A stretch of DNA of 64,000 bases. Source: CAVQYV01 sp963718295 [NCBI: uncultured Methylomirabilota bacterium]. GTDB lineage: Bacteria > Methylomirabilota > Methylomirabilia > CAVQYV01. Positions within the stretch are counted from its first letter, which is position 1. Each line of letters opens with the position of its first letter. The notes below the pieces were generated by a model that had not been told where the DNA came from, did not search any database, and saw only the letters and a list, made by a program, of their open reading frames with translations. Positions 10,373 through 21,000 of this stretch are shown in pieces. The stretch lies in the NCBI GenBank assembly GCA_963718295.1, contig CAVQYV010000008.1, forward strand, positions 1 through 64,000, given 5' to 3'. A program made the translations under genes and the position numbers.

Positions 10373-11720
10373 AAGGTTACGATCGACAAAGGAGAGTTCC
10401 GATTCCTCGAAAGGAGCGTGATTTCATGGCACGGCTCGATGGAAAAGACCGACGCCGGGGCCATAGCGGATGTTACCGTAGGTCCCATATCCGTCGACCT
10501 GGACGAGGTGTACCGGACGGCAAAGCCTTTTCTCCCTGAAGACGTCGGTCTCAATCTCCAGGGCCTGTCCCGGTCCCATGCGCTCACCATTGGGACAATC
10601 AAGCTTTCCGGCCCTGTCCCCAAGGGTCCTTTAACGATCGCCCTCGACGATCTCACCTTGCGTGTCCCGATGGTGAACCTGAAACAGAAAGAGATGTCGG
10701 TCTCTTCCAGGGAATCCTCCCTTTCCGTAAACAACCTGAGGGTGGTCCTGAAGGATCTCTTCCGTCTCAGGCGACTGGTGCCATGACTCTCCATATCGAT
10801 GACCTTCGGGTCGGGGGACCGAAGATGGTGATCGTGAAGCGGATAGATCTTCCCTCCCTGGAGATTTCGGCATCGGATATCCAAAGAGAGAAGGAAGCCC
10901 TCTTCGGCGTGACAGGTCGCATCGCCTTGAAGGAGGGGCAATCGTTAGGTGTGCTTTCAATTCCTGAGATAGGGAAAATAAAAGATCTGAAACAATCCCT
11001 CTCTGTAGAGGTATCTCTCCGACCGGGAAAGTCGGTTGATGTGGACGTCAAGGAGTTCAAAATGGATTCCCCTTCTGTTTCCGTCACGAACGGAAAGTCG
11101 TCTCCCACAAGACCCCTTTTTCAATCAGCACGACGATGTCCATGGTCCTGCGGAAGGAAACCGACTATGAGGCCGACATCAAACGGCTAAGGTCTGATAT
11201 CTCCATGGGCAAGATATTGAGGGCCAGCATGAATCTGACGGCGGAAAGATGGGGATTTAGGGGGCTTCGCACGGAGGGCAGCGTCCATGCGGATCTTTCC
11301 CAGGTGATGGACTATATCCCGCCAGAGATAAAGAGGAATTTGAAGCTTTCGGGATTGGCGAATATGGGATGGAGTTTTGCGGGAAGGCTTCCGGGGAAAG
11401 AGGAGATGGAAGGGATGAAGGACTCGGAGAAGGCCCTCGCCCTACTCAGGGATCGGGACATCATACGGGAGCTGGACCTCACTGCGGGCCTCAAAGCCCT
11501 TTCGGTCAGGTTGACCACGGCTGATAAGAAGCGTGTAAGGGTAAACGAGATATCGACGCCGAAGCCGGTGAGGGTGGTGATGGAGAAGGGGTTCAAGAAG
11601 ATGAATCTCGGTGGTGCGGTTTCAGCCTCCATCCAAGAACTCCCCTATCTCGGAAATCTGAAGGAACCCCTTCGGGTAGCCTTTGACGTTATCGGTCTAA
11701 AGGCTGACATGAACAGGAGT
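10373..11720 (+). repeat. Intragenic tandem repeat copy 2
   Basis: Second copy, 1,348 bases long, same gene-internal unit (about 450 codons). Its first 460 bases are almost identical to the start of copy 3. Frame breaks near 10767 and 11111 and one at its left junction (10369). Confidence 0.85.
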
Positions 11721-12173
11721 AAGGTTACGATCGACAAAGGAGAGTTCCGATTCCTCGAAAGGAGCGTGATTTCATGGCACGGCTCGATGGAAAAGACCGA
11801 CGCCGGGGCCATAGCGGATGTTACCGTAGGTCCCATATCCGTCGACCTGGACGAGGTGTACCGGACGGCAAAGCCTTTTCTCCCTGAAGACGTCGGTCTC
11901 AATCTCCAGGGCCTGTCCCGGTCCCATGCGCTCACCATTGGGACAATCAAGCTTTCCGGCCCTGTCCCCAAGGGTCCTTTAACGATCGCCCTCGACGATC
12001 TCACCTTGCGTGTCCCGATGGTGAACCTGAAACAGAAAGAGATGTCGGTCTCTTCCAGGGAATCTTCCCTTTCAGCAAAAGACCTGAGGGTGGTCCTGAA
12101 GGATCTCTTCCCGTCTCAGGCGACTGGTGCCATGACTCTCCATATCGATGACCTCCGGGTCGGGGGACCGAAG
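11721..12173 (+). repeat. Intragenic tandem repeat copy 3, internally deleted
   Basis: Third copy, complete only to the codons for DLRVGGPK. It then jumps in frame to the last part of the unit (PYLGNLKEPLRVAFDVSG, 12178-12234), so about 815 bases present in copy 2 are missing. Downstream the gene continues as unique sequence. Confidence 0.8.
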
Positions 12174-13488
12174 GGAGTCCCCTATCTCGGAAATCTGAAG
12201 GAACCCCTTCGGGTAGCCTTTGACGTTTCCGGAGGTGGGGACATGCTGAAGACATTCACCATCACACAGTCGTTGCGGGTGTCTCCACTCAACCTAAAAC
12301 AGGAGGCCCGCGTCTCGGTCTCGGGGCTCGACAAACTCATGAGCAAGGGCCAAAACCGGCCTTTGGCGGAGCTTCTCGAATTTATGGGTGGGAAGGCCAA
12401 ATTCTCACTCGACATAGACAACACGGATGTTTCGTTCGTAGCAAAGGACGCCGCTGTGGCGGGGAAGATCGCAATCGGTGCGGATATTGACCTCCTTCCC
12501 CGTCGTGAGATCGGTCTGAGAGGGTGGATGCAGGCTCCGGGTTTGGATCTGACGTACGGGAAAATTGTGGACATAAAGAATCTCAAAAGCAGCCTCGCCG
12601 TGGCAAAACGGTATCGCCTCTCCATAAAGGAGGAGGGAGGCCCCACCGGTCCTCCTTCGGCCTTACCTTTCCGTCCAGGTGCTCAAGCCATCGGCGGAGG
12701 CGCCGCGCCGGACCGGAACCGAAGGCCCGGTGGTGGACAGGCTCATGAGCGATATCAGGGCGAAGGGAGGAGACCGAAGGACGTTCTCCGCTGAATCCGT
12801 CCACATCGGTCTAAAGCCCCTTCCGATAGACATCACACACACGGCCCTCGATTTCAGCCTCGAAGAGGGTCTTCCTTCGGTCGATTTTTTCCAGACCGAC
12901 ATTATGGGGGGTACGGTGCGGGGCTCCCTTTCGATCAAGCGAAGGAATGGCGTCTTCTTTGCCGATTTGAGATCCGCCTTCTCAGGGCTCAATGCACAGC
13001 GCTTGATCCCGGGGCCGCCGAGTGATATACGGAACGAAGAGGCCGAGGTGAGCGGTATGCTTTGGGTCGGGTTGCCCCTTTCGACATCCATAGACCGTCT
13101 CTTGCAGGACATGGAGTTCGAACTGGAGATCACCCGTATCGGTACGCGCGCACTGGAGAGGATGCTCTACGCCCTCGATCCTTATGAAAACAACGAGTCG
13201 ATCGTCCGGCAGAGGAAGGTTCTCAGGATGGGCTCGGTCAGATGGGTACGGGCGGGCCTGAAGGACGGCATGCTCTCCACCTCAGGACAAGTGGAGGTGA
13301 AAGGTGTGAAGTTGGATCTTCCCAGGCTTGAGCGGCTTAATGTGGGGAGCCTGCCCGGCCTCGGCGGGTTCGAAGAGCGGCTCGCAGTCATCGGACCGGC
13401 CATCAAGATGCTCAACATCCTCTCCGCCAATACGATCGTGATTGAAAAGGACGGAAAGATAAAACTGCTGTAACGGAGACGAAGGCCT

Positions 13489-14076
13489 ATGAAGAACGCT
13501 TTGTTGTTGCTCATGGTAGCTGCCCTCTGTGCTGGCTGCACGCTCGCGCGGGTGAAAGTCGATGTGGTGAGCGAGCGGACCTCCCTTGAAAACCAGGTGC
13601 TCGGCACTTACAACGCCCTCGATCGAGAAATGCTTCTTGTGGCCTCCGTTCGCGGTGTCGATACCGAAGGACACGTTCAAACCCCGCCCAGACAGAGTCG
13701 GGAACAGCAAGATGTCCTTCTGGCGATGCAGGTCTTGTCCTTTCATGAGGACGACCTCCAGGCCTTCAAGCAGCTCGGTTGGGTGGGCGAGAATAAAGAA
13801 GGGCTTCTCACCGTCTTTCCCATGACGAAAGAAAAGGTGCCCCAGGAATTGAAGGAATTCGCCGAACGCTATAAGGAGGAAGAGTTCGGATCGGTTGTCG
13901 GAAAGATCAACTCGGCCAGGGAGGTCGTGATGCAGAGGGTGATCGCGCTAAACGAGAACTTCACAGAGGCCGACCTCCCGGCGGTCCGCGGCGTCTTTGC
14001 AAAGCTTAACGCCGAAAACGCCAGGTCAGGGGAGAAATACCAGGCCGAAGACGGAACATGGAAGGTTAAGCCCTGA
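13489..14076 (+). CDS. DUF1318/YdbL-like lipoprotein
   Basis: A 195-residue lipoprotein. ATG 13489 lies 15 bases after the AsmA-like gene. The signal peptide ends in LCAGC (lipobox Cys at residue 17), so the protein is probably anchored in the outer membrane. The C-terminal third (VVGKINSAREVVMQRVIALN, ADLPAVRGVFAKLNAENA, then GEKYQAEDGTWKVKP) resembles the DUF1318 family of E. coli YdbL. In E. coli, YdbH works with the small lipoprotein YnbE and with periplasmic YdbL; here one protein seems to combine lipidation and a YdbL-like domain. That parallel is inference. The stop TGA overlaps the ATG of the next gene (TGATG), implying translational coupling. Frame intact. Confidence 0.65.
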   Translation: MKNALLLLMVAALCAGCTLARVKVDVVSERTSLENQVLGTYNALDREMLLVASVRGVDTEGHVQTPPRQSREQQDVLLAMQVLSFHEDDLQAFKQLGWVGENKEGLLTVFPMTKEKVPQELKEFAERYKEEEFGSVVGKINSAREVVMQRVIALNENFTEADLPAVRGVFAKLNAENARSGEKYQAEDGTWKVKP

Positions 14077-15038
14077 TGGGCCACGAAAAAAGAATTCCAT
14101 TTTTCATTGCATTGTTTCTCGTCTTCGCTCTTGATTCCCCGGTCTCTGCAAAAAAGGAAGGCCCCCTCCCCTTGCCCGTCAATAGCCCCATACAGGTCAC
14201 CGCCGAAGCAGACTCCATTCTCTATGCCGATGTGTCGCGGGACGGGAAGAAACTCATCTATACGACCGGGAGGGTTGAATTCACCGATCTCTATCTGCGC
14301 TCCGCCGACCCTTCGGTCGTGATCCTCCCAGTGCGACTCACCGCCGACCCCGCCTCCGAGTCCGCACCCGCGTGCTCCCGAGATGGAAACCTCATTGCCT
14401 TTGTGGGCTCCGATTACGACGCGAAGGGAGACATTTACCTCGTGGATCTCAGCACAAAAGAGAAGGCGCCGAAGAGGCTTACTGGAAGGGAGACGGAAGA
14501 TGGCGCCCCGGCTTTCTCGCCTGACGGAAAGAGGATCTATTTTCACCAATCGAGGCCTGGCGAGGAGGGAAGAAGGATGGTCGTCCTCGATCTCTCCTCA
14601 ACTGACAAGGCACCGGAGGTCATCGACACCCGTGGGGACGCATCGTTTCCAGCGGTCTCTCCAGACGGGACCAAGATCGCATTCGTCTCCCACAGAAGCG
14701 ATCCCAACGGCGACATCTTTTATCTCGACACAAAAGGCGGCAAGGTCGTCCAACTCACCAAAGCAGCTGAGATCGACCTCCATCCCGCCTGGGCTCCAGA
14801 CGGCAGGTACGTCTATTTCACCAGGTTCGGCCTCGATACCGACCGCGACGGAAAGATCGCACCCAAGGATAACGCCTCCATCTTCCGCGTCGCGGTTGAC
14901 GAGGACAATCCTACTGCCTATCCCGTGACCTCCGCTGCCTATTCCTGCTTTCAGCCGAAGGTCGCGGCAGGTCGGCTCTTCTTTCTCATCCACCAGGGGA
15001 GGCGTCAGCAACCTCTGGTCCCTGCCTGCCGAAGGTGA
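14076..15038 (+). CDS. TolB-like beta-propeller, N-terminal part of the TolB-TPR-CHAT giant protein (frameshifted at its end)
   Basis: ATG 14076 overlaps the previous stop. A signal peptide (IPFFIALFLVFALDSPVSA) shows export. Then come at least four TolB/WD40-like blades, each with the PDG signature: ACSRDGNLIAFVGSD, AFSPDGKRIYFHQS, AVSPDGTKIAFVSHRSDPNG and AWAPDGRYVYFTRFG. Such propellers bind proteins or peptidoglycan-associated partners in the periplasm. The frame ends at 15038 with a non-family tail. From about 14997 the sense continues in the frame of the next entry (GGVSNLWSLPAEGEIPTRLS), so the extra A near 14999 is a one-base insertion and the two entries are one gene of about 2,800 codons. 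If the frameshift is genuine the product is a 307-residue propeller plus a short tail. Confidence 0.75.
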   Translation: MGHEKRIPFFIALFLVFALDSPVSAKKEGPLPLPVNSPIQVTAEADSILYADVSRDGKKLIYTTGRVEFTDLYLRSADPSVVILPVRLTADPASESAPACSRDGNLIAFVGSDYDAKGDIYLVDLSTKEKAPKRLTGRETEDGAPAFSPDGKRIYFHQSRPGEEGRRMVVLDLSSTDKAPEVIDTRGDASFPAVSPDGTKIAFVSHRSDPNGDIFYLDTKGGKVVQLTKAAEIDLHPAWAPDGRYVYFTRFGLDTDRDGKIAPKDNASIFRVAVDEDNPTAYPVTSAAYSCFQPKVAAGRLFFLIHQGRRQQPLVPACRR

Positions 15039-15069
15039 GATCCCGACCCGCCTAAGCGCGGCCGAACAG

Positions 15070-18000
15070 TTGGAGCTGGCGGATGGGATCGCAAACAAGG
15101 TGCCGCCCGATCCCTATCTCTGCCTTCTCGCCTACTACCGCGTCCTGGAAGCCTTCTCTTCGGAAGAACCCTTTGCCGGGAGGGCCGCTTATGAAACGGG
15201 AAGGCTCTATGTAAAGGTCGACATGCCAGAAGCAGCGGAGGCCGCTTTCAGGGTGTCGAGTACGGCCCACGGCCGGACGCTTCCGGAGGCCGCCCTCTCG
15301 GAAATTGAAACGGTTGTGATCGAGGCGAAGGGGAGATACGCTTCCGCTGAGACCTCCGCTCTGAAAGAGGAAGCCCTGAACAAGGGACTCACCGCCATCG
15401 ATGGGATCGCTTCGCGACACCAGGGACTGCCGAAGGTCCAGGCACGGGCTGGCGTCGAGAAGGCGAAGCTTCTCCTGGTATTGAGCCAGAATCCTCCGTC
15501 GATTTTGAAGGCGATAGGATTCCTCGACCGAGTCATCGCCGAGTACAAGAACGAGAGGATCGAAGCGGCTGAAGCGCTGGTCCTCCGGGCCGACGCTTAC
15601 GGCCAAGTGGGAATATCCGAACAGGTCTATCCCGAATACATCAAGGTGATCGACGACTATCCCGATATCGAGGAATGGGCAGACAGGGCCGTCGAACGCA
15701 TTCTCGAAAAGATCCTGAAGGAATCCAAAAAGGGCAGGCTGGAGTACCAGGCCGAGGTCCTCCGGGGGATTGCCGAGAAGAACCGTTCCTCCCATCCGAG
15801 ACTTGCCATGGGCGCGCTCAACCGGGTGGGAGATCTCTTCTACCGGGGGGACGAGTGGGAGGGGGCCAAGGCAGCATACCGGCAGGTGCTGGTTCAGTAC
15901 CCGGTGGAGACAACCCAGACGGCTGCTGCAAGGCTCGCGCTGGCCGAGATCCTCTATAGGCAAGAGCGCTTCCGCGAGGCGATCGACCTCTATGAAAGGG
16001 AGCTTGCTCTGCGGTCCTACCAGGATCCTATTTACCTCCTCGCACGGGCCGGCTACATCCGAAAGTCCGTCGACTCAGGGGAGTTCCTCTATCGCATCGG
16101 AGAGGTGGCTTCGGCACGGAAGATCTTCAAGGAGCTGATCGATTACGATGGGTCAATCATCGAGGCCCACCGGGGCTATATCAAGTGCGCGGCAGCGCAG
16201 AAAGAGGTCCTCCCTCTCCTCGCGTCGTACAGAGACCGGCTAAAGCAGAGGCCCGACGATCCCGTGGCCAATTACACCCTGGGCCTTGGCCTCACCTATC
16301 TTGAAGACAGGTCCTCGCTCGTGGAGGCGAAGCCCCTCATCCTCAAGGCGATCAGCATCTACGGACAGTCCGAATTTTTCCACCAGACCCTCGGTTACAT
16401 TTTTGAGGTTCTGGAAACGGTTTATGGAGAAATGGGGAACCTTGAGTACGCGATCGAATCCTACCAGAAGGCCTTTTTCCTGAATGACCCGAGGAATAAC
16501 CCAACGAATCACGCCAATCTGCTCCTCAATCTCGGGAACGTTTATCATCTTCTCGGACAGCACCAAAGAGCCTACCAGTTCTACCGGAGGCGTTTGGAGT
16601 CCCCTATTCCCTTCGACAATGAGGAGACGGAGATCCTCTTTTACCGCCGTTTCGGTGCGTCGGCATTTCAGGTTCGGAAACCGGCCGAGACGATCGAGGC
16701 TTACAAAAAAGCGCTCTCCCTCATGGAGAACCGCGTGAGGCCGAAACAGGCCTCGGATGCCTTTGACAGGATCTCAAAATACATCAAGGACAACTTCCTC
16801 ATGCCGGCATCGAAGGTTGAAGCGCTGAAGAAAAAGGCCGATGAAGTCGGTGAAAGACAGGCATCCATAAACCGTAGGCTCTTCAAACTAAGCCAGGCCG
16901 ATCTGGCGTCGATCCGCGATCCCGGCTGGGAAGAATACCGGAGGGGCATGGAAGCGCTTCTCGCAGAGGAAAAGGCCCTCTTCCCCGCCATCACGTCCCT
17001 GGGCGAGGCGACGGCTATGCAGGCACCTGAGAGGGAGAAGGCAGTGCAGGATCTTAACTTCATGGCCCTGAAGGTATCGGACGCCTTGCGTTCTCCGGTC
17101 CGGTTCGCCGAACTTCAGGCTGAGATGTTCGACCGCCTCGGTCTCGCCTATCAGGAGGCGGGTGAATGGAAAAACGCGATAGAGACGTTCGAGAAGGTCT
17201 ACGGCCTCAATCAGGCACTCGGACTCACCGTTAACCTGGCGAGGAACAGACGCTCGGCTGCATACAATCGCTACCTGCTTGCGGGGCAGCTCTCGGGAGA
17301 CGAGCGTGTCGCTCAGCTCAGGAAGGCCTCCGAGGAATTCCAGGAGGCGCTCTCCCTCGTCCAAAAATATGGCGTGGTGAAGAAAGGAGAGGAGAGGGAT
17401 AAGGCCCTGATCAGCGTTGCCCTCCAGGTCTCACTCGACACGGCCGCCGCCACAGAGGCTGCCTATGGCTTTTCCAAGGAGCAGGAGGAGCGGCTGGCCG
17501 AAGCCTTCATCACGCGCATCCTGACCGAACTGGGCGAGCTGGACCCCGCTCTGGAGATGACCCAAAAACAGCTCGGACGCTATCCGCCGGACAAAAGCAT
17601 CGCCGAAAGAGATGTCTACGGAGTATCGCTCCTCTACCACAGGGCGGGCCATCTCTTCGCTGCCGAGGAAAGACCGGCCGATGCCTTTGACGCCTTCGGC
17701 CGCTCAGCTGAACTTGCCCATCGGATGGGAAATCCCGTGAACGCCGCAATCAACACGATGAATATGGCCCATGTCCTCGCTGCCATGCCCGAAGCCGATC
17801 CTGTCTTTGACACATTACGGCAGCGCCTTTACCAAGCGGATGAAAAGACCACTGGTCTCGTTTCCGGCGATAAAGCAATCGAGGGCTTGGCCATCCTCCC
17901 ATATTACCATAACATCATGGGAGTCTACCTCATCGCCCTAGCCCCGGCTGCTGGAAAGGCCGACGTCGTATCGGCATCGACGCGAATGGACGCACTCCGG

Positions 18001-21000
18001 CGTGCCCTAGCCCATTTCGATAGAGGGCTCCGCTTCTTTAAGGAGACGGGCTATGACAGAAAAATGCTCTCCCTTGAGGCCGCACTCCACCTGAACACGG
18101 CCGCCGCCGCGTCCATGATGGGCGATGCCACAGGCGCGGCCACATGTTTCGAAAAGGCGCTGAAGGTCGCAATGGATGCGTTCCTTCCCGAGATCGAATG
18201 GAGGGCATTGAGCGGCCTCGGCCGGACCAAAGAGGCGCTCCATACGCTTTCGGCCATGACGCTCATTCGCGCCGGGGCAGGGCCGGAGGAGATCCTCCCG
18301 GCCTTTTCAGGACTCGTTCAGGCGAAGATAGAGAATGGGAAGACCGAAGAAGCCTTCAACCTTGCGGAGCGTCTTTCCGAGCTTGACAGGGTGCAAAGGC
18401 TTGCGTCTTTCGTGATCGGAGAGATCCCGGAAAGGGAGAGGACGCTTTATCGCGAAAGCTATCAAAGGGTCATTCGCATACAACAACTGAAGAAAGATAT
18501 GGCTTCCGCAAAAGGTGAGGAAAGGGAGTATGTGAAACGCCGATTGGACCAGGAGACCGATCTTCTGTCGGAAAAATTGGGGAAGCAACGCGAGCGCATT
18601 CAGTATCTCAATGAGTTGGTGAAGGACCCGGGGTTTCAGGATGAAGTGATGATCTTGATCGCGCTCGCGATGCGAGCCGAGGAGGTAGCCGACGCCGCGG
18701 TTGCGACCGATGACGAGGAACGAAAAAAGGTCCTCAGTCGCGAGCACGCAGACCTGAGTGATCAATACGGAAAGACCCTGAGCCGAATTCTGTCGAGAGG
18801 CGAGGAGGAAGACGCCCCCAACATGGCTCCTCTCTTCGGACCGAAACCGGTCGAGGCCATCGATGTCATGGAAACCCTTTCGGAGGACGAAACCCTCTTC
18901 AGGCCTTTCAGGATGAGGGGCGATCCATCGGGATTCCTCGTCTTCAGGGTCACGAAGGAAGACCTGGAGGTTAAAAAAGTGTCTTCACTGGATCAGATCA
19001 GACTCCCCGAAAAAGGGAAAGCCACGATCGCCTATGAAGATAGGACGGCACTTCCCGGTGGACTCAAGCCATCGGCCTGCGCCTTGAGCGCGACGCATCT
19101 CATCAGGTCAACCCAAAACAGAAAACCGTTCAAGAGAACGCTCCTCGCCGTATCCTATGAAGGTTCGATCCCACCCTCCTATGCCGTGAAGACCCTTCCA
19201 TCTTCTGCCGTCGAAAAAGATATCCCCGACGCGATGACGGGATCCCATCTCCTCCTTTTCGGCGGTTCCATCGCCCCTGCCCAGACCGTTCCGACGCGAG
19301 CAGCCGAGGTGCCCACTCGTTTCATCGGAATGGGATTTGACCGAGGCAGAAGACTCAGCCTACGCATGCTCGCAGCTGGGCTCCGCGATGTCTCCCTTGC
19401 GCTTCTGCCCGGGCTCCACCGTGAGGGCGTCTACGCGGCTGGGCATCTCTTTTCGATCTTCGGCTGTCCTACGATGATCCTTCCAGAGCGGACCGGAAAG
19501 GACTCCAATTTCATCGGAAAATTTATGGAGGCCTACGAGACCCAGGCGGCGGATGAGGCGCTAAAGAGCGCCCTTTCGCATACGACGGACTCATGGATGT
19601 TGCTTGGCTACCGGGGCATGGGTCCGGCCGAGGCGCGCAGGTTTGCCGAAGGGAATTTCGTGAAATACGTGAAAAAGGGACAGGTGGCCTTTGCGGCGAA
19701 CGAGCCGGCCCGTGCCCTTTCGTACTTTGAGAACGCATTGGCCGTCGCGAAAGAGACCGATTCCCTCAAGACCCACCTCCCCAACCTCTATCGCTTAAGC
19801 CGTGAGTGTGCTTATAGGGCAGGTGACATGAGAAAGGCCGCTGAATATGCCTCGGCCCTTGTGGACTTGATCCAAAAGAAGGAACCCGATTCGAAGGACC
19901 ATGCCGAGGCCCTGCTGAACTATGGCTTGGTGCTGTCGCGTCTCGAGCAATACGGGGTGGCGGCACCGCCTCTCGAGAAGTCTCTGGAGATCATGGCCAA
20001 CCTCGAACTGGAGAGCGAACAGGTGAGCGCCCTCGCGAGTACGGGCCTCGTATTCGAGAATGCCACCGAGTACGACCGGGCCCTCGTCCATTTCAGGTCA
20101 GCCCTCGATCTCAGCCTGAAGCTCGACAAGAGAGAGCTGACCGCGCGTCAACACATGAATATCGGCCGCCTTTACGACCTCCGATTGAGCCGATACGCGG
20201 TGGCGAGGCAACACTACGAAAAGGCCCTCGGCCTCTACCTCGACCTGCGGGATGCGGCGGCCGCCGCACAGGCTCATCTCGACATAGGCCGCTGTTGCCG
20301 TCTGATGGGGAACTTCCCTGACGCCGAACTCCATTACCGTGAGGCGCTGAAGCTCGCCGGGGCGGCTTCGTCTGGGGACAGGCTGCGGGCGAAGATTGTC
20401 ATCGAACAGGCCAACAACGCCTGGTTCCAGGCGCGATACCAGGAGGCCTTCGACCTACGGCAGGATGTCTACCAGGCGGCCGTGAAGGGCCAATGGCCCC
20501 TCGAGCAGGTGATCTCCCTGAACACATCTGGACTGATCTGGTGGACCCTGAACGAGAACGAACGCGCCTTGCGGGAGCTGAGGGAGGCCCTTTCCCTTGC
20601 GGGAAAGCTTGAGGTTCGGAGCGATGAGATTGCGACAACGCTCAATAACATCGGCGTCGTTTACCGGGAGATGGGGCGGTACGATGAGGCGCTAAAGACC
20701 TTCGACGAAGCCCTTGCGATAGACAAAAAACTGAAGTCCCGCTGGGCCATCGCTTACGACCTGCGCAATACGGCCCTGACCTATCTCCGGATGACACGTC
20801 CCGATCAGGCCTTACCGCTCCTGGAGGAAGCGGCGGCGGAGTCGCACGACATCGGTGACCGTGTCAACGAGGCCAAGTCTCTCCTGGGCCTCGGTGAGGC
20901 CCACTCCTTGGCGGGCAATGTTCCGAAGGCAAGGGAGGCCTTCGAGAGGGCACTGACCCTCTCCCACTCTATGGCGATACGCGAGACCGAGTGGCGGGCG

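Larger units (their letters stand above)
7930..13473 (+). pseudogene. Giant AsmA/YdbH-like envelope protein with internal tandem repeats, at least six frameshifts
   Basis: ATG 7930 follows GGAAGGGGATTGGAC. The N-terminus has basic residues, then one transmembrane helix (WFFVSLFALLAILVLTIYYL) and an AsmA-type opening (LEAKASRILQRPVHIEGLRW, VHSFRIDNDPAF), as in the inner-membrane-anchored AsmA-like proteins that span the periplasm and are linked to lipid transport to the outer membrane. Intact the protein would have about 1,845 residues. A unit of about 450 residues is repeated (see the repeats at 9022-12173). Frame breaks: about 9612 (one base lost), 10116 (one gained), 10369 (one gained), 10767 (one lost), 11111 (one lost) and 12645. 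Each of the first five is confirmed by the other repeat copies, which are in frame at that place. The C-terminus (LERLNVGSLPGLGGFEERLA) precedes a DUF1318-like lipoprotein by 15 bases, an order like ydbH-ynbE-ydbL of E. coli. The YdbH equation is inference. Confidence 0.7.

Noticed and set aside
9022-12173. Possible CRISPR or mobile-element origin of the long repeats
   Set aside because: Unit is 1.35 kb, in frame with the gene, without spacers, inverted ends or transposase. It is a coding tandem repeat. No CRISPR array was seen anywhere in the window.
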